Part shown: piece by piece, positions 25,750-34,458 of the stretch
Layout: every line of letters starts with the position of its first letter
Position numbering within the stretch: position 1 is the first letter of the stretch
Assembly (NCBI GenBank): GCA_021732565.1
Contig: JAKFUT010000111.1
Coordinates: 1-44,235 of the forward strand
Length of the DNA: 44,235 nt
Origin: Candidatus Obscuribacterales bacterium
GTDB taxonomy: Bacteria; Cyanobacteriota; Vampirovibrionia; Obscuribacterales; Obscuribacteraceae
Direction: 5' to 3'
Position numbers and translations under genes: made by a program
The notes under the pieces: generated by a model
The model's input: the letters and a program-made list of their open reading frames with translations, nothing else
The model's database searches: none
Told to the model about the DNA's origin: nothing

Positions 25750-26111
25750 TTCGTAAACCTTCCAGGATTTTGGATGTCGGATGGTGATCGATGTGCCTTC
25801 GTGTGCAAACCTTCCTGCTCAGTGTATCGGTTTCCCGGTTCAGGTCACCGGCACTCGGTCAAAATCGAATATTGGCAACAGGCTGCAATCCACACCGGCT
25901 CTAATTGTATAGGACTTTCGGAACCGCAACCTTTCTTCTGCCATCAAATCTTTCCATACTCCACTCATAACAAACATGGTTGCCCGGGAATCACCGGCAT
26001 AGCTCCGAAGTTAGAGTCACACCTTAGGAACTGCGCGTAAAGATATACGCTTCCAGCAAGAGCAAACCGACCGCAGCATGGTCTCCCGCCGTACTATCAG
26101 TTAGTTGGGAC
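25750..26111. other. Divergent intergenic region
   Basis: About 360-400 nt between the histidine kinase (minus) and the TPR protein (plus). It should hold promoters for both. I see no clear -10/-35, hairpin or believable ORF. Confidence 0.5.
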
Positions 26112-28058
26112 ATGTCGTCGGGAATAACCTGGATGACTTGTCGAGGAGCAAATTTGAATATCTACCCGCGCATTTTCACAAGACGTGATGGTTCAGAAGC
26201 GGACCTGAAAGAGGGAACCTCGCAGTTTGAGTTCTACATGGCTTGCAAAGCATTGAACAAGTGTGAGGACTCAGGAGATACGAGTTGGATGCGAACAGGG
26301 CTGGGTTTTCTTGCAAATCTGCTGGCGAAGGATCCCTCGAATTTAGAATGGCAGGAGTTGCTTGAACAATACATTTCTGCAGAAAGGAAACTTGAGCGAC
26401 TATTACCCGCCATTGGTTCCGCCTCGTATGCATTCGAAGGAGTGCGAGCCTATCTCTGGCATAAGGATGGAAAACTTGTCGAAGCTATTAACTTATTGCA
26501 GGAAACGGTGGCGACCAAGACTTCAGCAAAATACTTTGAGACATGGATTTTGGACTGGCTTGAACCCGCTGGTGTAATCGAATCACTGCCACCTGAATTC
26601 GTAATCAGCACACTGAGCTTTGAAAACTCTCGTTTTCCCGAGCGAAACTATCTGGCCGTAGCCGAGTTGCAGGCATTGCAGCGATGGAGCGCGATTTGCG
26701 AGAGATATTGCGGTTCGGCGGAACATCAAATAGCTGAAGCCGGGTTTTCAAATCTAGCGCTGCACATTCGCTGCAACCTGTTATGCAAATCCGGTAGCTT
26801 CGAGAAAGCGGAAGCCCTTGTCAGACCGTCACTGGGGGATTTTGAACCGCCGGTAGATACCGCCAGAGCAAATGACGTTACGATACTCGGGCGAATACTT
26901 CAGCTAAAAGGAGAGATCACCAGTGCGGAGAAGTTATTTGACCTTGCGCTGGAGTTGAATCCGCAAGACATCTTGCCCGCCAGAATTGCTGCCGATGGTC
27001 ACTATTACGCTGAACGATGGGAGTTAGCGCTCAAGTGGTACGACCGGCTGGAACGCGCAGGTACAGAGAAGCCTGATCTGGATTGGGCGAAGGCGTCGAA
27101 AGCCTTTTGCAAATGGGTATTGGAAGAGGAAGGAATTCTTGAACTCGAGTCGCAGTATTCTCGTGAGTTGGAGACCATGGGTGGCAGCGGCAATAGCCGA
27201 GCCCACAAGCTCTGGTATCGAGTATTTGGAGCGCCGTGGGCAAGAACGGAAAACATTGCTCGCCTCTGCAACAAGATTTTCGAACGGACGTGGGAGGAAA
27301 AAATTACCGACGACCAATTTGAAATAACCACGATTCTCGAACAGCCCAGCAATTTTCTAGCATGGCGTTTGCAGATGGCAAGCCTCGATCTGGATCATGT
27401 GAAATTACGCGTCACTTTTACCGAGATTCCACAACCTGATCCCAGAATCCCGCTCGTGCCCGATCTGCCGTATCAATTGTGGACTTATGAAGGCACAGAG
27501 GCCAAGGCCAACATGCACACACCCTCATCAATTGTGGTTGATGAAATTACAAAAATTGCATCACTGGTCTACGATGAAAAAATGCATTGGGCACTGACCG
27601 GCCAGGCCGCAGAGCGGCTTGGCCCCGAACGCATTCGAGATATTTTGGCGATTATGGTCGACCCGCCCCCGGTGCCTGGAGGACGCAGAGCAACAGATTG
27701 GTTGCTTCGCATTCAGTTGGCTGCAGCTGAAATAGCAGCGCAAGTTGACACCGGCTGGGAAGGATCGATTCGAAAAGACGCCATGCTCTCTCTCTTGTTT
27801 GGTCCTCGAGATTGGACAACTGAAGCTGCAATCAAGGCTCTTGCACAGTTAGGCAGATTTTATCCTACGTTGGCTTATGACATTCATCAGGCGTTTGTGG
27901 TTCTGCTCAAGCAGATTCCCAACGTACCCGACTATTATTGCTGGGTAGAAACTTTGTTCGCCTACTGGCTGATGCTGCAACACCTTACACCGGCAGAGCG
28001 AGAGGAAGTGGATCACTGTTGGAAATTCGCTGCCAGCCTTGCACCGAAGAGAACTTGA
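26112..28058 (+). CDS. Large TPR-like hypothetical protein
   Basis: Up to 648 aa. The middle (~100-330) consists of helical repeats of tetratricopeptide type, for example the segment with EITSAEKLFDLALELNPQD and the following RWELALKWYDRLERAG. The C-terminal ~300 residues have no recognised domain but are rich in tryptophan and proline. No signal peptide or membrane segment. The start is uncertain: ATG 26112 has GGGAC upstream, ATG 26133 has little, and a TTG at 26154 has a clean GAGGAG 5 nt before it and would give 634 aa. TPR proteins mediate protein-protein contacts; the partner is unknown. It is followed within ~65 nt by convergent family copy 3. Function not assigned. Confidence 0.75.
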   Translation: MSSGITWMTCRGANLNIYPRIFTRRDGSEADLKEGTSQFEFYMACKALNKCEDSGDTSWMRTGLGFLANLLAKDPSNLEWQELLEQYISAERKLERLLPAIGSASYAFEGVRAYLWHKDGKLVEAINLLQETVATKTSAKYFETWILDWLEPAGVIESLPPEFVISTLSFENSRFPERNYLAVAELQALQRWSAICERYCGSAEHQIAEAGFSNLALHIRCNLLCKSGSFEKAEALVRPSLGDFEPPVDTARANDVTILGRILQLKGEITSAEKLFDLALELNPQDILPARIAADGHYYAERWELALKWYDRLERAGTEKPDLDWAKASKAFCKWVLEEEGILELESQYSRELETMGGSGNSRAHKLWYRVFGAPWARTENIARLCNKIFERTWEEKITDDQFEITTILEQPSNFLAWRLQMASLDLDHVKLRVTFTEIPQPDPRIPLVPDLPYQLWTYEGTEAKANMHTPSSIVVDEITKIASLVYDEKMHWALTGQAAERLGPERIRDILAIMVDPPPVPGGRRATDWLLRIQLAAAEIAAQVDTGWEGSIRKDAMLSLLFGPRDWTTEAAIKALAQLGRFYPTLAYDIHQAFVVLLKQIPNVPDYYCWVETLFAYWLMLQHLTPAEREEVDHCWKFAASLAPKRT

Positions 28059-28123
28059 ACAAAACATTCTCTAGAACTAAAAGTTAAATCGTCGAGCTTC
28101 ATTCAATCATAGAGGCAAGCAGC

Positions 28124-28360
28124 CTAGCGTGCTTGATACAAATTTTCGACCTGAAAGGCTGGCGCGATAAAAGGTGCTCGGTCCACATCATCAGCCGATT
28201 GTTCGACATCGATAAACAGCAACTCCGGCAACCAGGTGACAGTCTCAGTCTTACGTTGATCGCGATAAGGATCGGATGACTTGGCCGTGACTGATGCGAA
28301 ATCCAGAAAGAACTTCTCTCTTACGTTTTGTCCTTGTCTGGATAATCCTTTCGCGGTCAT
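28124..28360 (-). CDS. Small REKFFLDF-family protein, copy 3
   Basis: 78 aa from the ATG at 28360, which has AGAGGAC upstream. A further in-frame ATG at 28378 falls inside leader hairpin 2 and is unlikely to be used. The core is SRQGQNVREKFFLDFASVTA, SSDPYRDQRKTETV, WLPELLFID, almost identical to copy 2. The tail is different and longer (APAFQVENLYQAR), but again ends QAR. No known domain, signal peptide or membrane segment. Convergent with the TPR gene; no clear terminator is seen in the 65 nt between them. Function unknown. Confidence 0.87.
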   Translation of the reverse strand: MTAKGLSRQGQNVREKFFLDFASVTAKSSDPYRDQRKTETVTWLPELLFIDVEQSADDVDRAPFIAPAFQVENLYQAR

Positions 28361-28372
28361 TGTTCGTCCTCT

Positions 28373-28402
28373 CGGCATGTTGATGCCGGCATCTAGTGTG
28401 CC
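28373..28402 (-). promoter_or_regulatory. Tandem leader hairpins of family copy 3
   Basis: On the minus strand, GGCA-CACTAGA-TGCC (28402-28388) is followed by CGGCAT-CAAC-ATGCCG (28388-28373), ending just before the AGAGGAC ribosome binding site. Hairpin 2 has the same stem as in copy 2 with a different loop. Confidence 0.65.
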
Positions 28403-28471
28403 TGTAACATCGTTAGTTCAGCGACATAGTAACTGTTTGTGCTTTTCAGGTGGCGGGTGAACCGTTGCCCT

Positions 28472-28508
28472 GTGAGTGTATCTACCGTATTTCGAACAAG
28501 ATCCGACA
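28472..28508 (-). promoter_or_regulatory. 37-nt conserved upstream element of family copy 3
   Basis: Reads TGTCGGATCTTG at its start and ACGGTAGATACACTCAC at its end on the minus strand, 111 nt before the ATG of copy 3. It is the most diverged in the middle (TTCGAAAT in place of CGGCAAAC), but has the same length. Confidence 0.7.
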
Positions 28509-28807
28509 GAGAAAAGGAAATCATGGTATTTATTTTTGCCACTGCTCGTGGTTCCTCCACCATAGGTCCGTTGCGCACGAGGTTGAGCTGACATATTGAA
28601 TGTTTGAACCGCCCGGTGTGCATCAAGACAGAGCAATTCAGACTGGTAGAATCGGCAGAGAGGAGCCCCCACGGTTGCCACACCACCGTACAAGGGGTCC
28701 GCATACGGCGATTCGGCGGTATTTAAGTAAGAGTTGGTAGACCAAGAGCTTGAAAGTGAGTGGACTTTCACCTCCAAGTTGTGAATATGCCCGGCACACC
28801 AAGAAAA
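28509..28807. other. Intergenic between family copies 3 and 4
   Basis: About 300 nt. Overlapping minus-strand ORFs of 103 and 119 codons cross it and run into the copy 3 leader, but lack a good start signal and any recognisable sequence. I treat it as non-coding. Confidence 0.45.
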
Positions 28808-28834
28808 GAAGAGGCGGATAATTTCCGCCTCTTC
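28801..28834 (-). terminator. Rho-independent terminator of family copy 4
   Basis: Minus strand: GAAGAGGCGGA pairs perfectly with TCCGCCTCTTC over 11 bp around a 5-nt loop, followed by TTTTCTT. It starts about 27 nt after the copy 4 stop. Confidence 0.85.
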
Positions 28835-28861
28835 AAACTCGTTATTATGACGATATGCGGC

Positions 28862-29116
28862 TTAAAGGCTCTGGTAGGCAGCTTCAGCTTGGACGAATAG
28901 CGCCTGTAACTCATATACTGATTTTTCTGCATCGTAGGAACTGAGTGGTTGCTCCGATTCAATGAACAACAGATCGGGTAACCATTCGATTGCTTTTTCT
29001 GCTTTTCGTTCGGAGCGAAAGGGATCAGAACATTGCGCAGTGGCTGAAGCAAAATCCAAGAAGAACTTTTCTCTTACGCTTTGTCCTTGTCTGGATTGTT
29101 GTGCTCTGGCGCTCAT
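28862..29116 (-). CDS. Small REKFFLDF-family protein, copy 4
   Basis: 84 aa. Core SRQGQSVREKFFLDFASATA, then CSDPFRSERKAEKA, EWLPDLLFIE and a C-terminal EQPLSSYDAEKSVYELQALF, ending YQSL. The tail is shared with copy 5 (ending CQSL) and more distantly with copy 1, defining a second subgroup with a predicted C-terminal helix. GAGGAG 8 nt upstream fixes the ATG. It is a complete stand-alone unit: 37-nt element, two hairpins, gene, terminator. No known domain or localisation signal; function unknown. Confidence 0.9.
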   Translation of the reverse strand: MSARAQQSRQGQSVREKFFLDFASATAQCSDPFRSERKAEKAIEWLPDLLFIESEQPLSSYDAEKSVYELQALFVQAEAAYQSL

Positions 29117-29133
29117 TGTTCTTCTCCTCAGTT

Positions 29134-29164
29134 GGCACGTCGGTGCCCGGACACAAAGTGTGTC
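29134..29164 (-). promoter_or_regulatory. Tandem leader hairpins of family copy 4
   Basis: Minus strand: GACAC-ACTTT-GTGTC (29164-29150) then GGCAC-CGAC-GTGCC (29147-29134). Relative to copies 2 and 5, both stems have changed bases on both arms, so pairing is kept. This is covariation in favour of a working RNA structure. Confidence 0.72.
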
Positions 29165-29243
29165 TTCCGTCTCTGTTTGTTTCAGTAATCTAGTTACTGT
29201 TCTTACTCTTGAGTCACCGCTGCACTTAGCCGCTTCGCAACTC

Positions 29244-29280
29244 GTGAGTGTATCTACCGTGTTTGCCGCAAAATCCGACA
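29244..29280 (-). promoter_or_regulatory. 37-nt conserved upstream element of family copy 4
   Basis: Minus strand: begins TGTCGGATTTTGCGG and ends ACGGTAGATACACTCAC, 127 nt before the ATG. It is closest to the consensus of the four elements. Similarity to copy 5 extends a further ~60-90 nt upstream. Confidence 0.7.
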
Positions 29281-29775
29281 GGAGAAATGAAACTCGCTTA
29301 AGATTCCCTTGACACGCAGGGCTTTTTGCCCACTGGCCAGGCTCTTCGGTGCAAGCCTGAGAGAAGACACTCTTTATATGAGGTTATTGACTGTCTCCGG
29401 TCGGGTGGGCTACAGGCTGTCGAATTTCAAGCAGTCTGCGCTATGCAGGTGGTCCGTGCCATTTGTATTTGAGGGGCGCGGAAACAACATCATTCAGGCA
29501 GATGAGATCGCGGTGGAACAATCGCGCCTGTTTGAGCGGATCCTTGAGCGTTTCCAACGGCTCGGAAGAGTCATGATCATTGCGGAAAGACAATCTCGTT
29601 TGGCGCCCGTGGCAAGTGTATTCGTGGACAGGACCAGTGCCACACCAGGCAACTTCGTTGCAATGAACACCTCGCACCATCCAAGAAGAAGATGAACCCG
29701 GGTTAATCTCCGGCATTGCGTGTTCTGCCAGTATATACCTCGCTATTACACGTCCTTAAGAAATAGGCTTAAAAG
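29281..29775. other. Region upstream of mdcA with ambiguous ORFs
   Basis: About 495 nt. A plus-strand frame of 128 codons (29309-29695) and a minus-strand frame of 91 codons (29441-29716) overlap; neither has a clear ribosome binding site or a recognisable family, so I call neither. The mdc promoter should lie here (29696-29775), but no convincing -35/-10 pair can be fixed. A small GGGCTTTTTGCCC hairpin lies at about 29319-29331. Confidence 0.45.
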
Positions 29776-31455
29776 ATGCCATCATCGACTAGCGGGCTGG
29801 CATGTCCCTCTGCCAATCCTACTGAAGTAAACTGGTCAACCCGCCGCAATGAAAAGCAACGGCGTCTCAAACTTGTAGAGAAATGGCTGGACGATCATAT
29901 TTTGCCTGGCGAGCGCATTGTGGAGGCATTGGAGTTCCTCGTGCAGCCCAATGACAGAGTAGTCATCGAAGGGGATAACCAGAAGCAAGCAGATTTCTTG
30001 TCTCGGGCATTGGTTCGTGTCGATCCGAAGATGGTGCATGATCTACATATGATCATCTCGAGCATCAGTCGGCCGGAACATCTAACTTTGTTTGAGGCAG
30101 GAATCGCTCGCAAGGTAGATTTTGCATTTGCCGGTCCGCAAAGCCTGCGGGTGGCTCAGTTGCTCGAAGACGGACAACTGGAAATAGGCGCTATTCACAC
30201 CTATGTCGAATTGTACGCCCGTTTATTTGTGGATCTGGCACCGCATGTGGTTTTAGTCTGCGCCGAGCAAGGTGATGCCGAAGGTAATCTCTATACTGGT
30301 CCTAACACTGAAGACACGCCGGTTATTGTCGAGGCGGCGGCGTTCCATGACGGCATTGTAATTGCGCAAGTCAATGAAATCGTCGACAAGTTGCCTCGTG
30401 TCGATATACCCGGGTCCTGGGTAGACATCGTAGTAAAGGCAGACCGGCCGTTCGCAGTCGAGCCGTTATTTACACGCGACCCGAGGCACATCACTGAGTT
30501 GCAAATTTTGATGGCCATGATGGTCATTCGCGGCATATATGAAAAGCACGGTGTCGTTTCTCTAAATCATGGTATCGGATTTGATACCGCTGCCATCGAG
30601 CTCCTTCTACCCACTTATGGAGCATCTTTGGGCTTGAAAGGAAAGATCTGCCGGTATTGGGCACTCAATCCTCATCCGACTATGATTCCGGCTATTGAAT
30701 CAGGCTGGGTAGAAAGTATCCATTCTTTCGGCAGCGAAGTGGGCATGGAACGATATGTTGCAGCTCGTCCCGACATTTTCTTCACCGGCAAAGATGGCAG
30801 CCTCAGATCCAATCGCGTAATCTGTCAGTTGGCAGGTCAGTATGCAGTTGACGCTTTTATCGGCTCGACGTTGCAAATGGATGCCGACGCCAATTCTTCC
30901 ACCGTCATTTCGGGCCGATTGGCCGGTTTCGGCGGTGCGCCAAACATGGGTCATGATCCCCACGGGAGGCGGCATTCCAGCCAGGCCTGGCTCAATTTAA
31001 TTGAGAATCCGAAACCGGTCACTCGGGGGCGCAAAATAGTGGTGCAAATGGTGGAAACCTTCCAGAAAGGAGGAGTTCCTACATTTGTAGATTCTCTTGA
31101 TGCAGTTGAAGTAGGTAAGCGAGCGAAGATGCCCCTGGCGCCAATCATGATATACGGTGATGATGTCAGCCACGTCGTCACAGAAGAAGGCATAGCTTAT
31201 TTGTACAAAGCCCAGTCTGTGGAGGAAAGGCGCCAGGCGCTGGCTGCTGTCGCGGGGGTCACAGACGTTGGCATGCGTGCTGATGGCAAGGAGGTCGCTC
31301 TTTTGAGAGAGCGTGGAATAGTAGCTTATCCCGAAGATCTTGGTGTCAGACGATTGGATGCTAAAAGATCGTTGCTGGCGGCACGCAGTGTTGAGGAACT
31401 CGTTGAATGGTCAGGTGGACTGTATGAGCCTCCCTCCCGGTTTAGGAGTTGGTAA
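29776..31455 (+). CDS. mdcA: Malonate decarboxylase alpha subunit (acetyl-ACP:malonate transferase)
   Basis: 559 aa, the usual length for MdcA. It exchanges the acetyl group on the acyl carrier subunit MdcC for malonate, giving malonyl-S-ACP and acetate; it is related to CoA transferases. Family-typical stretches seen include GDNQKQADFLSRAL near residue 75, EQGDAEGNLYTGPNTEDTP near 165 and SGRLAGFGGAPNMGHDPHGR near 385. It is the first gene of a seven-gene cluster and its stop overlaps the start of mdcB (TAATG). The ATG has only a weak upstream purine run. Identification is strong because every following gene is also an mdc gene in the canonical order. Confidence 0.95.
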   Translation: MPSSTSGLACPSANPTEVNWSTRRNEKQRRLKLVEKWLDDHILPGERIVEALEFLVQPNDRVVIEGDNQKQADFLSRALVRVDPKMVHDLHMIISSISRPEHLTLFEAGIARKVDFAFAGPQSLRVAQLLEDGQLEIGAIHTYVELYARLFVDLAPHVVLVCAEQGDAEGNLYTGPNTEDTPVIVEAAAFHDGIVIAQVNEIVDKLPRVDIPGSWVDIVVKADRPFAVEPLFTRDPRHITELQILMAMMVIRGIYEKHGVVSLNHGIGFDTAAIELLLPTYGASLGLKGKICRYWALNPHPTMIPAIESGWVESIHSFGSEVGMERYVAARPDIFFTGKDGSLRSNRVICQLAGQYAVDAFIGSTLQMDADANSSTVISGRLAGFGGAPNMGHDPHGRRHSSQAWLNLIENPKPVTRGRKIVVQMVETFQKGGVPTFVDSLDAVEVGKRAKMPLAPIMIYGDDVSHVVTEEGIAYLYKAQSVEERRQALAAVAGVTDVGMRADGKEVALLRERGIVAYPEDLGVRRLDAKRSLLAARSVEELVEWSGGLYEPPSRFRSW

Positions 31456-32399
31456 TGGTAGTAGGCGGTATTGAGGCCTATTCATCTCATCAGTCGGTAA
31501 GCGCGTCGTCCTCACCGACCGAATCATGGTGGCAATTACTGGGTACGCTGGCGAGTTCCGCTCTGGTGAGCGAAGCTACGTTAACACCTAAACCCGCACT
31601 CGTCGATAAACGTGGATCTGGTGCTCATAACGATTTAACTTTAGAGTCCATGCTCAAATCCGCACTGGCACTGGAGCCATTTTTTCAAGAGATGGCCCGT
31701 ATCTCTTCAGGTATGCGTCCGAACTTGAGCTTAAGAGAAGAACTGGCCGAGTGCGGCAGACGAGCGGAGATAGCGATGCACCAGGCAACTGGTGGCAGCA
31801 ACTCTCATCGCGGAGCAATCTGGTGCCTTGGTCTTCTGGTGTCGGCAGCGGCGATGAACACGGGCAAATCGCAGGTCTCGGAAATAGCTGAGACCGCAGC
31901 AAAGATAGCGGCTTTGCCTGATCGTAATGCATCTGATCTGCACACCCATGGACTGGTCGTGAAGCGAACTTACGGCGTGGGTGGAGCCCGGGTCGAAGCA
32001 CAGTCAGGGTTCCCCCATGTAATCAAAGTTGGTCTTCCCCATTTGAGAAATCGAAGGCTCGAGGGAGCGCCAGAGATTTCCTGTAGACTCGACACGCTGC
32101 TGGCTATAATGTCCTGTCTCAATGACACCTGTCTTCTCTATCGAGGTGGTCTACGGGCATTAGAGACCGCCCGGTCAGGGGCGAAAGAAGTCATTACCCT
32201 TGGTGGCACGGATAATCCTCGCGGCATGGCTCGACTCTTTCAGCTGGATAGAGATTTGGTTCACCTGGGGGCATCACCCGGCGGCAGCGCTGATTTACTG
32301 GCAGCCACCCTGTTTCTGGATTGTCTCAGTTCCTTAGATAACAAAAACGTTCGGGTAAGCGCAGAGTTCATGGGTAAAACGATGGGGCGGCGAAATTGA
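31455..32399 (+). CDS. mdcB: Triphosphoribosyl-dephospho-CoA synthase
   Basis: 314 aa from the ATG at 31455, which overlaps the mdcA stop and has AGGAG 6 nt upstream; the TTG 6 nt earlier lies inside mdcA and is not preferred. MdcB joins ATP and dephospho-CoA to make 2'-(5''-triphosphoribosyl)-3'-dephospho-CoA, the precursor of the decarboxylase prosthetic group (CitG/MdcB family). Visible family features are SNSHRGAIWCLGLL, THGLVVKRTYGVGGARVEAQ, LLAIMSCLNDTCLLYRGG and VHLGASPGGSADLLAATLFL. Coupled to mdcA by overlap and directly followed by mdcC. Confidence 0.93.
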   Translation: MVVGGIEAYSSHQSVSASSSPTESWWQLLGTLASSALVSEATLTPKPALVDKRGSGAHNDLTLESMLKSALALEPFFQEMARISSGMRPNLSLREELAECGRRAEIAMHQATGGSNSHRGAIWCLGLLVSAAAMNTGKSQVSEIAETAAKIAALPDRNASDLHTHGLVVKRTYGVGGARVEAQSGFPHVIKVGLPHLRNRRLEGAPEISCRLDTLLAIMSCLNDTCLLYRGGLRALETARSGAKEVITLGGTDNPRGMARLFQLDRDLVHLGASPGGSADLLAATLFLDCLSSLDNKNVRVSAEFMGKTMGRRN

Positions 32400-32699
32400 A
32401 TGGAAATACTGAATTTCAAATTTTCAGCCAAGAATAAGGGCAAGGCTAAAGGGCGCGCTCATGTTGGAGTAGTCGGCTCGGGAGACCTGGAAGTTTTATT
32501 GGAACCGCTCGATGCATCGAGCGCGCAGGTGCGCATTCGCACCAGTGTGCCAGGTTTTTCAGAGCAGTGGAAAGCGGTGTTGGATAGGTTCTTTATGAAA
32601 TATGATGGAGCCGTCGCGATTGAAATCAATGATGCAGGAGCCACACCAGGGGTGGTGTCATTGCGTCTGGCACAAGCAGTGGAGGCAAGTGAGCAATGA
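32400..32699 (+). CDS. mdcC: Malonate decarboxylase acyl carrier protein (delta subunit)
   Basis: 99 aa, the normal size. It carries the phosphoribosyl-dephospho-CoA arm that holds acetyl or malonyl groups. S27 in HVGVVGSGDLEVLLEP is the expected attachment serine. The rest (QVRIRTSVPGFSEQWKAVL, AVAIEINDAGATPGVVSLRL) fits the MdcC/CitD-like fold. Its ATG follows the mdcB stop with no gap, and its last codons overlap mdcD by 4 nt (ATGA), so translation is coupled. Confidence 0.93.
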   Translation: MEILNFKFSAKNKGKAKGRAHVGVVGSGDLEVLLEPLDASSAQVRIRTSVPGFSEQWKAVLDRFFMKYDGAVAIEINDAGATPGVVSLRLAQAVEASEQ

Positions 32700-33571
32700 C
32701 CACAAGCACCGAGGCCCTTCCTTCCGCTCACATGGCGAAGAGGCGCGACAGCTTTATTGAGCTGAACGGGCGAGAAAGGGCTATTACATTTTTTGACCCC
32801 GATAGTTGGCGAGAGTTGCTCGGACCTTTCGATCGCATTGAGTCACCCTGGCTCTTGCCTCAAAACGTTACCCCCCAGTCTGACGACGGATGCATAGTGC
32901 TTAAGGGCAAAATCGACGGCATCTCTACTGTAGTTATTTCCATGGAGCCCGCCTTTCAGGGAGGTTCTCTCGGCGAAGTCTCAGGAGCCAAGATATGTGC
33001 AGCGCTTGACCTTGCTTGTAGAGACACGGAAAATGGCATCAGGACTAACGCGGTGCTCTTGCTGGAAACAGGCGGTGTGCGGCTGACCGAGGCAAATCTC
33101 GGACTAGCGGCAGTCGCTGAAATCATTGCTTCACTTCTATCGCTGCGTAAGGTTTCACCGATTGTCTGCCTCAGCGCCGGCACTGTAGGCTGTTTTGGTG
33201 GAATGTCGCTGGTTGCGGCCCTGTCGAGTTATATGGTGATGACGACTGAGGGCCGATTGGGCTTGAATGGTCCGGAAGTAATCGAACAAGAACACGGTGT
33301 AGAAGAATTTGATTCCAAAGACCGCACACTTATCTGGGCAATTGATGGTGGCGAGCAACGTTATGCAACTGGTCTTGCCGATGTTCTGGTTAAAGATGAC
33401 GTGGGCGAAATCCGGCAGGCTGTTCGGTCTCTTTTGAAAGCCGGCGTGCCTTCTGTCTATCGCAGTGAGCAAGTTGATCTTTACCGCAAGCGGATCGCCG
33501 CACTAGATCCCGCATATCAGTGGAACCCTGAAGATCTTCGTAAAACCTGGCACCGGGAGAATACAAAATGA
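32696..33571 (+). CDS. mdcD: Malonate decarboxylase beta subunit
   Basis: 291 aa. With MdcE it forms the decarboxylase that converts malonyl-S-ACP to acetyl-S-ACP plus CO2 (carboxyltransferase/crotonase-like fold). Family-typical parts are MEPAFQGGSLGEVSGAKI, VLLLETGGVRLTEANLGLAA, LSAGTVGCFGGMSLVAALS and LGLNGPEVIEQEHGVEEFDS. GGAGG lies 10 nt before the ATG. The start overlaps mdcC by 4 nt and the stop overlaps mdcE by 4 nt. Confidence 0.94.
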   Translation: MTTSTEALPSAHMAKRRDSFIELNGRERAITFFDPDSWRELLGPFDRIESPWLLPQNVTPQSDDGCIVLKGKIDGISTVVISMEPAFQGGSLGEVSGAKICAALDLACRDTENGIRTNAVLLLETGGVRLTEANLGLAAVAEIIASLLSLRKVSPIVCLSAGTVGCFGGMSLVAALSSYMVMTTEGRLGLNGPEVIEQEHGVEEFDSKDRTLIWAIDGGEQRYATGLADVLVKDDVGEIRQAVRSLLKAGVPSVYRSEQVDLYRKRIAALDPAYQWNPEDLRKTWHRENTK

Positions 33572-34407
33572 GCACCGATAGCATTTTATCAACTCGCGGT
33601 CGTGTTTGGTTTGAGGCTTTGGCGGGGCAGTCCGGGAAGAGTACCGACCCGCGCGACCCGGATTCGGTCCTCGTTGCTGATGCGCCGTTAGGGGAAGCAC
33701 AGGCCCGATTCCTTTGCGTGGTACCGAATGCTGCTGCACGTTTTCCGCGGGCGCGAGAAGGCGAAGTAGGACTGGAAGAAGCCTACGCGCTGGCCACGCA
33801 TGTGCGGGAAGTGATCGATTCCCACAAGTCGGTTGATCGCCGACCAATCATCGCCATTGTCGATGTGAAAAGCCAGGCGTACGGCCGGCGTGAAGAAACG
33901 GCAGCCATTTACCTGGCGGCAGCAGTTGCAGCAGATGCCTATGCATCAGCTCGCATGCTGGGTCATCCGGTAATCGCTCTGGTTGTCGGACAAGCTCTCT
34001 CTGGTGCGTTCTTGACACATGGCTATCAAGCCAATCGAATATTGGCATTCGACGACCCGGGCGTAATAATTCACGCCATGCACAAAGAGGCTGCGGCCCG
34101 TGTCACCAGGCGTAGCGTAGCAGAGCTGGATAAGCTTGCCGAGACAATTGTTCCCTTGTCCTATGACATAAAAGATTATGCCAAGCTCGGGCTTTTGTAC
34201 GATCTCTTGAAGGTCAAGGATGCAGACAAACCGCAGACGGCGGATGTAGACTTGGTTAAGGAGCGAATTTCAGCAGCTGTAGATGACGCCAGACGGGGAC
34301 CAAAAGACCTCAGCAGCCGTTGGCTGTCCGCTGCTGCTGCCACCACTCGTAGTGCCACGCTAAAGACCAGGGAAGCCATGTTTTCTCAATGGTCGCAAAC
34401 CAGCTAA
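33568..34407 (+). CDS. mdcE: Malonate decarboxylase gamma subunit
   Basis: 279 aa. Partner of MdcD in the decarboxylation step. Family features include IAIVDVKSQAYGRREET, AAAVAADAYASARMLGHPVI, VVGQALSGAFLTHGYQANRI and IHAMHKEAAARVTRRSVAEL. The ATG overlaps the mdcD stop (ATGA) and has GGGAG upstream. The C-terminal ~60 residues are a less conserved tail. A gap of ~50 nt separates it from mdcG, the largest gap within the cluster. Confidence 0.94.
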   Translation: MSTDSILSTRGRVWFEALAGQSGKSTDPRDPDSVLVADAPLGEAQARFLCVVPNAAARFPRAREGEVGLEEAYALATHVREVIDSHKSVDRRPIIAIVDVKSQAYGRREETAAIYLAAAVAADAYASARMLGHPVIALVVGQALSGAFLTHGYQANRILAFDDPGVIIHAMHKEAAARVTRRSVAELDKLAETIVPLSYDIKDYAKLGLLYDLLKVKDADKPQTADVDLVKERISAAVDDARRGPKDLSSRWLSAAAATTRSATLKTREAMFSQWSQTS

Positions 34408-34458
34408 AATTGAACTTGGAAGGTTCGAAAAGATAACGTAATCAGAAATCTTACGACC

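Noticed and set aside
25705..26040. Plus-strand ORF of 111 codons between the histidine kinase and the TPR gene
   Set aside because: It overlaps the start of the histidine kinase on the other strand, has no start signal and looks like random sequence rich in Cys, His and Ser.
28393..28777. Two overlapping minus-strand ORFs (103 and 119 codons) upstream of family copy 3
   Set aside because: They run through the conserved 37-nt element, which is shared with loci where no such ORFs exist.
29309..29716. Opposing ORFs of 128 (plus) and 91 (minus) codons before mdcA
   Set aside because: Neither has a ribosome binding site or a family I recognise; I could not choose between them, so neither is annotated as a gene.
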